64,000 nucleotides of DNA, taken from positions 1 through 64,000 of the forward strand of contig CACXRO010000002.1 of the NCBI GenBank assembly GCA_902770045.1, given 5' to 3'. The DNA comes from an uncultured bacterium. GTDB taxonomy: Bacteria > Verrucomicrobiota > Kiritimatiellia > RFP12 > UBA1067. Position numbers and translations under genes: made by a program. Position 1 is the first letter of the stretch; every line of letters begins with the position of its first letter. Shown piece by piece: positions 1 through 9,042 of the stretch. Under the pieces are notes generated by a model, which was given only the letters and a program-made list of their open reading frames with translations, had not been told where the DNA came from and searched no databases.

Positions 1-2203
<2,203 letters not shown>

Positions 2204-2225
2204 GGCGATGGGCTGTGGAATGTCC

Positions 2226-3476
2226 TTACGCGATGTCCCTCATGGTGACCGGCTTCGGGTCGATCTTCGGGTCGACCATCGGCTTCAGGGCGGACTTGTC
2301 GAACTCGTAGCCGTTGGGTCCGAGCGGCCACACCACCGGGGCGGTGTTGAGGATCGTCGCCCTGAAGCCCTGCATCGTCGCGCCCATGTTGCCGGTGTGC
2401 GAGCTGTTGCAGCCCTCGTTCTCGATCACGAACGGACGCGAATACCCCTTGGCCATCAGGGTCTCGAGGAACTTGGTCCAGTCGCAGCTGTCGCTGCCGC
2501 CGAAGCCCGGCAGGCGCGGCTCGTAGTTCATGCGGTCCCAGTTGCCGCCCTGGGCGTCCGGGGGAAACGCGGGGAGGCCGGCCTTCGCGGCAAGGGCGTC
2601 GTCGACGCGCTGGCGCGGGAAGAGACGCCCCCAGTTCACCGCCTCTTCGTCGTTCGGGAAGTTCCGGGTCCCCTTGATGTGGATGCGCCGGAGCTTCGAG
2701 AAGTCCATCGCGTTGATGACGTCGGACGGATCGATGTGCTGCCAGATGTCGTGCGACGGATCGTAGGTCTCCTGGAGGTTGGAGCTGTCGTCGAGGATTG
2801 CGTACATGAGCTTGCGCGCCGCGAGGCAGCCGGGCAGGTTGCAGTAGCAGACGGGCGAAGACGCGGGGACCCAGCCCTCCATCGGGCAGTTCTCGACGCA
2901 GAGCGTGACGCCGAGCCCCTTGGCGTACTTGAGGATCGGCGTGAAGACCCGCTTGAACTTCTCGAGGTTCTTTTCGAACCCGCGGTCTTCCGCGCCGAGC
3001 TTCTGGTCGTAGCCGACGAAAGTGCCGCAGACGACGTCGTTCGCGTCGCCGCCGAGCATTGCCGCGATGCGCACGAGGCCGAGAATGTGGTTCTGGTTCG
3101 CCTCCTGGAAGTCGCCGCCGATGAGATTGTCGTAGGAGCCGACGGAAATGCGCAGCCCGGTGCGGTTGCACGTGTCGATGACGTACTTCGCCTTCTCGGG
3201 CGTGAAGTTCTTGTAGTCGAGGTGCGTGGCGACATGGTCGGTGCGGTCGGAGTCGCGGCGGAAGACGCAGAGCTCGAGACCCTGCGCGCCGACCTCGAGG
3301 GCACGCTTGACGACGCCGTCGAAGTCGTCGCCAGGGAAGGCCGAGGTCATCAGCCAGATCTGGTTGTTGCCCGGCTTCGGCTTCGGGGCGTGGGCGAGGG
3401 CGTCGCGCGAGGCGAGCGCGCCGACGGCGGCAGCGGCACCGGCTACCTTGAAGAAATCCCTTCTGGTGCTGTTCAT
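2226..3476 (-). CDS. Tat-exported xylose-isomerase-like TIM-barrel protein
   Basis: 416 residues. The N-terminus MNSTRRDFFKVAGAAAAVGAL carries a twin-arginine export signal (TRRDFFK, residues 4-10), so the protein should fold in the cytoplasm and be exported to the periplasm. The rest resembles the sugar phosphate isomerase/epimerase (AP endonuclease 2-like) barrel: CVENCPMEGW, a Pro-Ser-His pair (YDPSHD) and late HIKGT and ENEG segments supply typical metal-binding acids and histidines. Substrate unknown; the neighbour uxaC makes a uronic acid or related sugar plausible, but that is inference. A strong AAGGAG precedes the ATG at 3476. It lies 50 bp after the LolC/E-type permease gene. Confidence 0.82.
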   Translation of the reverse strand: MNSTRRDFFKVAGAAAAVGALASRDALAHAPKPKPGNNQIWLMTSAFPGDDFDGVVKRALEVGAQGLELCVFRRDSDRTDHVATHLDYKNFTPEKAKYVIDTCNRTGLRISVGSYDNLIGGDFQEANQNHILGLVRIAAMLGGDANDVVCGTFVGYDQKLGAEDRGFEKNLEKFKRVFTPILKYAKGLGVTLCVENCPMEGWVPASSPVCYCNLPGCLAARKLMYAILDDSSNLQETYDPSHDIWQHIDPSDVINAMDFSKLRRIHIKGTRNFPNDEEAVNWGRLFPRQRVDDALAAKAGLPAFPPDAQGGNWDRMNYEPRLPGFGGSDSCDWTKFLETLMAKGYSRPFVIENEGCNSSHTGNMGATMQGFRATILNTAPVVWPLGPNGYEFDKSALKPMVDPKIDPKPVTMRDIA

Positions 3477-3526
3477 CGTTTCATCTCCTTATTGGTTGGT
3501 GTTTTCGAAATCTGCGGACAGGCGCG

Positions 3527-4753
3527 CTACCGTTCGCTGAGGGCGCGGACGGGATCCTTGAGCGAGGCAATGAGCGCCGGCACGAAGGAGGCGAGGGTGC
3601 CAAACACCAGCACGAGCGCAACTACCCAGAAGACGTCCATGGGGACGAGGTGGTGCGGTATCTCCGCCAGCCCGTACACCGAGGCCGGAAAGACCTCGAG
3701 CCCCAGGCGCGAAAGCCATTCGACGATGCGCTGGAGGTTGGAGAGAATCGCCCAGGACGCGGAGAGCCCGAGCGCGATGCCGAGCACGCACTGGATGAGG
3801 CCGTGGACCAGGAAGACCGACATGATCTCGCGCCGCCTGAAGCCGATCGCCTTCAAGAGCCCGATCGCCGGCGTCTTCTGCACCGTGAGGACGAGGAGCG
3901 TGTTCATCACGCAGAAGACGGCGACAAGCGAGATGAGCGAAAGGAGCAGCGCAGTCATGTTTTTCTCCACCGCAAGCGCGTTGAAGATCTCGCGGTCGGC
4001 CTCGCGCCAGGTCACCTGGCGGAGATTGGGGGCGATTTCGGCGATCGCCGCGGAAACCGCGCCGAAACGCCGCGGATCGGTGGGGCAGTCGGTCTTGACG
4101 TGGATGGCGAAGACGCCGCTCTCGAGCCCCATTAGGTCGCGCACGTTGGGGAGCGACGCGACCACATAGCCGGAGTCGTACTCGTGCTGCCCGCAGGAGA
4201 ACACCCCGCCGACCCGCCACTTGACCGGGAGGAATATCTCGTCCTTGTCGATGAGCGTCTTCGGCGAGTAGACCGTCACCTCGTCGCCGACCCACACCCC
4301 GAGCGAGCGGGCGGCGGTGGCGCCGATGAGGAGCGTGTCGCCCTCGAGGTCGAATGATCCTGCGCGCGGCTCGCCGACGCGGTAGGCGGAGGCGAAGTCG
4401 TCGCCGTCGACGCCGATGATCACCGGGGCGAGCACGCGGCCGCGGCTGGAGATGAGGACGCGGGTGTCGATCTCGGGGGTGACGCAGGTGACGCCGGGGA
4501 CGCGGCGGAGGCGCACGGCGAGGGCGTCCTCGCCGCCAATCACGTTGCCGTGCGTCGGCAGAAGCGTGACATGCGGCTTGAAGTCGAGGATCTTCTCCTC
4601 CCAGATCTCGCCGAAGCCGGTCATCACGCTGCGGACGACCAGCACCGCGGCGACGCCGAGCATCACGCCGAGCACCGAGACTACGGTAATCGCCGAGGCG
4701 ACGGAGCGCTTCGGCTTGAGGTACTTGAGCGCGAGGAAGAGCGGAAGCCGCAT
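3527..4753 (-). CDS. lolC: LolC/LolE-type ABC transporter permease (FtsX/MacB fold)
   Basis: 408 residues. The N-terminus (LFLALKYLKPKRSVASAITV) with one membrane helix near residues 20-42, a large periplasmic domain, and three C-terminal helices (about 260-285, 310-335, 365-395) are the LolCE/MacB_PCD architecture. The family extracts lipoproteins from the inner membrane for transfer to the outer membrane, together with the ATPase LolD. No lolD is in the window. Its start overlaps the stop of the preceding toroid/TonB-like gene as TGATG, so translation is probably coupled and the permease may serve that envelope machine instead of general lipoprotein sorting. Confident as a LolC/E/FtsX-family permease; the exact substrate is not proven. 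Confidence 0.85.
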   Translation of the reverse strand: MRLPLFLALKYLKPKRSVASAITVVSVLGVMLGVAAVLVVRSVMTGFGEIWEEKILDFKPHVTLLPTHGNVIGGEDALAVRLRRVPGVTCVTPEIDTRVLISSRGRVLAPVIIGVDGDDFASAYRVGEPRAGSFDLEGDTLLIGATAARSLGVWVGDEVTVYSPKTLIDKDEIFLPVKWRVGGVFSCGQHEYDSGYVVASLPNVRDLMGLESGVFAIHVKTDCPTDPRRFGAVSAAIAEIAPNLRQVTWREADREIFNALAVEKNMTALLLSLISLVAVFCVMNTLLVLTVQKTPAIGLLKAIGFRRREIMSVFLVHGLIQCVLGIALGLSASWAILSNLQRIVEWLSRLGLEVFPASVYGLAEIPHHLVPMDVFWVVALVLVFGTLASFVPALIASLKDPVRALSER

Positions 4754-6459
4754 CAGATGTCGACCTCCACGTCCACCGTCTCCTTCTTGGACGTCTTGGC
4801 CTTTCCGCCGCCGCCGGCCTGCTTCTCGGTCTTCTCGATCTTGGAGGTGGGGAGGTACCGGTAGTAGACCATCAGCTGCAGCGCGCAGAGACAGGTGCCC
4901 AACATGGGGTTGTTATAGCCGTTCTTCCAGTAGCCCATCTGCTTGGGCTTGCCGTCAATGCCCGGGATGGTCTCGTCGCAGGTGATGAGCGTCGAGCAGT
5001 AGAGCTTCTTCATCTCGACGTTCCAGTCCTGCCAAAGCTTGACGTTCTTGGGGTCGGCGTTCTCGCACATGCCGGCCTGGTACTTGCACTGCGCCGCGTA
5101 GTAGCAGTAGTACTGCGGCCCGTTGCCTGGCAGCGGGCCGCCGGGGACCGCGTTGCCCTTGGCCTCGAACGACGGCAGCCACGCACGCATGAAGTCAAGG
5201 GCGCTCTTCACCTCGGGCTCGTTGCCGTAGCCCAGGAGCTGCATCGCAAGGCAACCAGTGGCGGTAAGCCCGGTGGGGCCGCCGCCGGCGGTGTAGTTGA
5301 AGCCGCCGTTCCGGAAGTTCCTCGTCTTGAGACAGCGCATCGCCTTCTTGATGCAGTCGTCGAGGCCGTCGGGGTGGAGCCCGGCGAGCTTGCCGGCCTT
5401 GAGCGCCTGGAGCGCCCAGCCCTCGAAGGACATGTCGTCGCGGGTGGAGCCTTTGTTGATCTTGTAGTCCCAGCCGCCGGTCTCGGACTGGTTGTTCACG
5501 ATTCTCGTCAGCGTCTTCATCGCCGCGTCGCGCACCATCGGGTTCTTGGTCATGCCGTACGCCTCGCAGAGGGCGTAGGTGGCGATGAGGGTGGCGTACT
5601 CGTTGCCGTCGGTGCCCTTGAAGGTGGCGACGCCGTTCCGGTCGACCTGCCAGTCGACGAGGCGCTGGATGGCGCGACGCACCGTCTCGCCGAACTCCTT
5701 GGAGCTTGACGGCGTCTCGCCGTGGGCGAGGTAGACGAGCACCGCGAGCGCGGTGGTGGGGAGGTTGCCGATGGCGCCGGGAGATCCGTTGGAGACCGAT
5801 TCGGGGGTCTGCTTGTACTTAAGCCAGCGGAGTACTTTGTAGACCGCCGCCTCGGTGGCAGGGTCGCCGTAGCTGTTGCCGCCGCGGGTCATCGCGCCGA
5901 TCCGTCCGGGGCTGCGCGATCCCCTGATGTTGCTCATGGTGACCGGCGACTTGATGATCGCCACGGAGTCCTGCGGGGCAGGCTTCACCGAAAGCGGCTC
6001 GGTGGTCGGAGTCGGGGCGTTCATCTCGCTCACCGTCACCGACGGCGTGTCGACCTGGACGTCGACGTACTCGTCCGGCGGCTCCGGCGGAGGCTCCGGC
6101 TCCGGTTCAGGATCCGGCTCTGGCTCCGGTTCAGGATCCTTCACATCGGCGATCTCTACCTCGATGGTCTCCTGCGGCTGCGAGGTCACCTGGGTGACCA
6201 CGATGAGCACGATCACCGCGATGGTGGGCAGGACGACGGCGAGGATGGGCGCGGCGAGGCGGTTGAGCTCGACGCGGGCGAGTTTGTACTCGGCGGAGCT
6301 CTTCGGCTTCGACAGGCCCTTTAGCATGTCGGAGAAGCGCCTGAAGAACCCCTTCTCCTCGAAGGCGGCGTTGATCTCCTCCTTGTGCAGCTCAAAGAGC
6401 TCCTCCGCGCTGAGCGGAGCCTCTTCGTCGACTACTTCCTCGTCCTCGTATTCGGCCAT
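4753..6459 (-). CDS. TonB-like membrane protein with terpenoid-cyclase-type alpha/alpha toroid
   Basis: 568 residues. An acidic cytoplasmic N-terminus (1-67) is followed by one membrane helix (68-90), a Pro-Glu-rich spacer (108-130) like that of TonB, the short signature DSVAIIKSPVTM (164-175) with GSRSPGRIG (180-188), and a prenyltransferase/squalene-cyclase-like repeat region (about 200-520). The lysine-rich tail ends in an acidic VDVEVDI. It lies directly after ExbB and two ExbD genes, so I infer it takes TonB's place as the energised partner spanning the periplasm, with the toroid as the working domain. The proline-rich spacer is encoded by a 24-bp direct repeat. It is not a real triterpene cyclase by context: no isoprenoid genes accompany it. 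The role is unproven. Confidence 0.75.
   Translation of the reverse strand: MAEYEDEEVVDEEAPLSAEELFELHKEEINAAFEEKGFFRRFSDMLKGLSKPKSSAEYKLARVELNRLAAPILAVVLPTIAVIVLIVVTQVTSQPQETIEVEIADVKDPEPEPEPDPEPEPEPPPEPPDEYVDVQVDTPSVTVSEMNAPTPTTEPLSVKPAPQDSVAIIKSPVTMSNIRGSRSPGRIGAMTRGGNSYGDPATEAAVYKVLRWLKYKQTPESVSNGSPGAIGNLPTTALAVLVYLAHGETPSSSKEFGETVRRAIQRLVDWQVDRNGVATFKGTDGNEYATLIATYALCEAYGMTKNPMVRDAAMKTLTRIVNNQSETGGWDYKINKGSTRDDMSFEGWALQALKAGKLAGLHPDGLDDCIKKAMRCLKTRNFRNGGFNYTAGGGPTGLTATGCLAMQLLGYGNEPEVKSALDFMRAWLPSFEAKGNAVPGGPLPGNGPQYYCYYAAQCKYQAGMCENADPKNVKLWQDWNVEMKKLYCSTLITCDETIPGIDGKPKQMGYWKNGYNNPMLGTCLCALQLMVYYRYLPTSKIEKTEKQAGGGGKAKTSKKETVDVEVDI
6098..6139. repeat. 24-bp-period direct repeat encoding the Pro-Glu spacer
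   Basis: The 18-mer GGCTCCGGTTCAGGATCC occurs at 6098-6115 and again at 6122-6139. It encodes the repeated acidic-proline spacer of the TonB-like protein. Because the period is a multiple of three, copy-number changes would alter spacer length without a frameshift. Confidence 0.85.
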
Positions 6460-6480
6460 TGGTCGGTTTCTCCTGAAAGG

Positions 6481-6888
6481 TCAGAGCGTGAAGATGCTCA
6501 CGCTGAAGAGCTTGTACTTGTAGCACACGTCCAAGACGTCGATGAGCGCCTTGTGCGGCGAATCCTCGGCGCACCGGATGATAACCGGTGTCTTAGTGGA
6601 GGTGCGGGCGATCTCCTTGAGGTTCTTGTCCAGCTCGTCGAGCTTCACCTCGCGCTTCTTGTAGAGGATGACGCCGTTCAGCGTCCTCCCCGCGCCGACG
6701 TCGATCTCGATGCTGGTGTCGTCTGAGCCCTGCGAGGGGCCGGACGACGGCGCTGGCCGGTTGGCGTTCAGCTTGGAGAAGATGTCCTCCTGCTTGATCG
6801 TCACCACGAAGAAGATGATGAGCTCGAAGACGACGTCGATCATCGGCGTCATGTCGAGCGCGGGGTTCTCCTGGGGTTTTCTGGCCAT
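6481..6888 (-). CDS. exbD: ExbD/TolR biopolymer transport protein (second copy)
   Basis: 135 residues, starting MARKPQENPALDMTPMIDVV. The single membrane helix (about 13-32) carries the essential aspartate in the PMIDVVFELIIFF segment, and the periplasmic domain ends in the usual ExbD strand-helix pattern (VIIRCAEDSPHKALIDVLD). ExbD subunits sit inside an ExbB pentamer and couple proton flow to movement of a periplasmic partner. The ATG at 6888 overlaps the stop of the upstream exbD (TGATG). Residues 6-30 are the same as in the first copy while the periplasmic halves differ strongly, which points to a duplicated motor subunit with diverged outward-facing domains. Confidence 0.93.
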   Translation of the reverse strand: MARKPQENPALDMTPMIDVVFELIIFFVVTIKQEDIFSKLNANRPAPSSGPSQGSDDTSIEIDVGAGRTLNGVILYKKREVKLDELDKNLKEIARTSTKTPVIIRCAEDSPHKALIDVLDVCYKYKLFSVSIFTL

Positions 6889-7370
6889 CAGCGGCTCCTC
6901 CCCTTCAGCCTCGAGAGGCGTTTGCGCCCTGGATGGCCGGGCTTGGTGGTCTTGTCCTCCTGCACCGCCATAAACGAGATCTTCCAGATTCCGTTCTCGG
7001 TGCAGGCGTTCATGACCTGGGCGACGGCCTTGTGCGGCACGGCGTAGTCGGCGCGGATGAGCACCGGGAACTCGCCGTAGCGCTTGAAGCGGTCCTTGAC
7101 GCGCTTGCCGATCTCGGCGGGGGTGATGTCGCGGTCGCCCATCGAGATGCGGGCCTTGCCGTTCCTGACGCCGATGTCGACCTGCATGTGCTGCGGCGGC
7201 AGTTCCTCCGGTGTGAGCACCACGCCGTGCCGCCCGTCCTCGAGCTCGATCGTCTCGTCCTTCCTCTGCGCCTCGGTAAGGGTGACGACGAAGAAGATGA
7301 TGAGTTCGAACACGACGTCGATCATCGGCGTCATGTCGAGTGCGGGGTTTTCCTGTGACTTGCGGGACAT
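6888..7370 (-). CDS. exbD: ExbD/TolR biopolymer transport protein (first copy)
   Basis: 160 residues, starting MSRKSQENPALDMTPMIDVV. The proton-relay aspartate and helix at 12-33 match the second copy. The periplasmic domain (about 40-130) includes VLIRADYAVPHKAVAQVMNA, the usual ExbD/TolR fold end, followed by a basic extension (KPGHPGRKRLSRLKGRSR) not normally present in ExbD. It follows exbB by 17 bp and overlaps the second exbD, so both should be co-translated in similar amounts. A two-ExbD arrangement may give a heterodimeric ExbD in the ExbB pore; that is inference. Confidence 0.93.
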   Translation of the reverse strand: MSRKSQENPALDMTPMIDVVFELIIFFVVTLTEAQRKDETIELEDGRHGVVLTPEELPPQHMQVDIGVRNGKARISMGDRDITPAEIGKRVKDRFKRYGEFPVLIRADYAVPHKAVAQVMNACTENGIWKISFMAVQEDKTTKPGHPGRKRLSRLKGRSR

Positions 7371-7387
7371 GGTCTATCTTGCGCGCG

Positions 7388-8206
7388 CTATCCCTGGACC
7401 TCTTCCACGCCCTCGGCACCCGGATCGACCGAGACGTTTCTCAGGCCGTTCAGGATCTCCATCGTCAGCGCGGTCATCTTGAGGATGAGGCGGTTGGCCT
7501 TGTTGCGCAGCGAGTAGAACACGGTGATGGACGGAATCGACACGATGAGGCCGCCGGCGGTCGTCCAGAGCGCCTGGCCGATCGACGAGGCGAGCGCAGA
7601 GGCGTCACCCGCGCCGCCCGACGCGAGCGCCTGGAAGGTCAGGATCATGCCCTGCACCGTGCCGAGCAGGCCGAGCGACGGGCCGAGGTTGCCGCACACC
7701 GAGATCCAGTTCAGCCGCTGCTGGATCTTCTCCTGCTCGAGGTCGGAGGCCGCGGTCACCGCCTCCTGGATCGCCTCGAAGCCCTCCTCGATGTGCTGGA
7801 AGGCGGCCATGACGATGGACGCCATCGCCGACGGGTTCTGCTGGCAGATCTCCATCGCCTTGACGACGTCGCCCTCGGCCATCGCGCCCTGCACGCCGTC
7901 CATCAGCCGCTTCGGCATCAGGCGGTCGGGCTTGATCAGCACCGACGAGTCGATCGAGAAGTAGATCGCGAGCGCGCCGTCGCCGAAGAGCGCGAACCAG
8001 AGGAGCGTGCCGACGATGCCCGATCCGAAGACGATGTCGAAGAACCCGCCGCCGGACTTCTTCTGGTTCTTGGCGTTGGCCTCCACCGCCCCGCCGCCTT
8101 CGGTGGCGGTGAGCTCCTGGCCGAGCGACTGGTACGCAGCCATCGGCGCAATGCAGGTTCCGAAGAGAACCGCGAGGGCGAGAATTGTCTTCCTGGTCTT
8201 TTTCAT
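7388..8206 (-). CDS. exbB: ExbB/TolQ/MotA-type proton channel with signal sequence
   Basis: 272 residues. A cleavable-looking signal (MKKTRKTILALAVLFGTCIAPMAA) precedes a Gly-rich linker and three membrane helices (about 57-80, 165-190, 205-228). The conserved LGLLGTVQGMI and ALWTTAGGLIVSIPS segments are the MotA/TolQ/ExbB family hallmarks. The family forms the stator-like pore around ExbD. An N-terminal signal plus extra periplasmic segment is common in PVC and Bacteroidetes ExbB proteins. It lies between a small secreted TPR-like protein and the exbD pair. Confident in family; partner specificity is inferred from the operon. Confidence 0.93.
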   Translation of the reverse strand: MKKTRKTILALAVLFGTCIAPMAAYQSLGQELTATEGGGAVEANAKNQKKSGGGFFDIVFGSGIVGTLLWFALFGDGALAIYFSIDSSVLIKPDRLMPKRLMDGVQGAMAEGDVVKAMEICQQNPSAMASIVMAAFQHIEEGFEAIQEAVTAASDLEQEKIQQRLNWISVCGNLGPSLGLLGTVQGMILTFQALASGGAGDASALASSIGQALWTTAGGLIVSIPSITVFYSLRNKANRLILKMTALTMEILNGLRNVSVDPGAEGVEEVQG

Positions 8207-8251
8207 TTGTCTTTTCTTTCTGGGTTTGTGGGTTTAAGTTGGAGGACTAAA

Positions 8252-9022
8252 CTACATCGACTTCGCCTCGCGGCGGAGCGTCTCGGCGCGCGAGGCCTGG
8301 CCGATCTCGTTGAATACCTCGGCGGCCTTGAGGAGCGCCTCGCGGCGCTCGTTGCGGCAGGGCGGGTCGCGGTACATCATCGCCACCCGGAGGTAGCCGT
8401 CGCGCAGCGCGAGGCGCAGCTTGGCGTGGTCGCCGTTGGCGGTAGAGCGGATGATGTCGCCGCGCATCACCAGCGCCGCGGCGGAGGCGGGGCGGTCGGC
8501 AGAGGAGGTCGCCTTCTTGAGGAGACCCTCCAGCTGGTCGTTCTTGCCGAGCTTGAGGAGCGCCTGCCAGTAGGCGGGCGCCACCTCGCCGGAGTAGGCG
8601 GCCGTCTTGTCCTCGGCGATGATCTTCTGGCAGACGTCGAGCGCCTTCTGCGCGTTCCCGGCCGCGAGGTGCGCGAGCGCGAGGTAGCGGCCGGCCGGCT
8701 TGTCCCACACGAGCATCCGGTAGTCGTCGACGATTTTTGTGAGCGCCGCCACCGCCGCCGCGCCGTTGCCGGACTCGACCTGCGAGACCGCCTTGTCGAA
8801 GTTGGGCGGCGTCGGGATGTCGAGGCCGACCACGTCGGCGAGCTTGCGCTCCATCGCGATCGGGCGCTTGTCGCGGATGATGGTGATTTCGTACTGGCGC
8901 TGGCGCGGCTGCCACTTGATCTCGCCGGTGAGGGTCTCGGTATCGGTCCTGAGCGTGCCCTTGATCGCCCAGGCCTGAACGGCGGCGGAAGCGACCGCCA
9001 CCGCCAGCAATGCCTTCTTCAT
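8252..9022 (-). CDS. Small periplasmic helical-repeat (TPR-like) protein of the Exb operon
   Basis: 256 residues using the ATG at 9022, which has AGGAAA eight bases upstream; the in-frame ATG at 9046 would overlap the previous gene and lacks a good ribosome site. MKKALLAVAVASAAVQAWA is a signal peptide. The mature N-terminus (KGTLRTDTETLTGEIKW) looks like a small beta domain, followed by alpha-helical pairs rich in Ala and Leu that resemble TPR units (AGNAQKALDVCQKI). No enzymatic motif is visible. The position between the large TPR protein and exbB suggests a periplasmic scaffold for the Exb machine. Function unknown. Confidence 0.7.
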   Translation of the reverse strand: MKKALLAVAVASAAVQAWAIKGTLRTDTETLTGEIKWQPRQRQYEITIIRDKRPIAMERKLADVVGLDIPTPPNFDKAVSQVESGNGAAAVAALTKIVDDYRMLVWDKPAGRYLALAHLAAGNAQKALDVCQKIIAEDKTAAYSGEVAPAYWQALLKLGKNDQLEGLLKKATSSADRPASAAALVMRGDIIRSTANGDHAKLRLALRDGYLRVAMMYRDPPCRNERREALLKAAEVFNEIGQASRAETLRREAKSM

Positions 9023-9042
9023 CGAGTTTCCTTTCATTGTGT

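Noticed and set aside
4753-6459. True terpene or squalene cyclase
   Set aside because: It has a membrane anchor, a TonB-like spacer and lies with exbB/exbD; no isoprenoid enzymes are nearby. The toroid fold is shared by non-enzymes.
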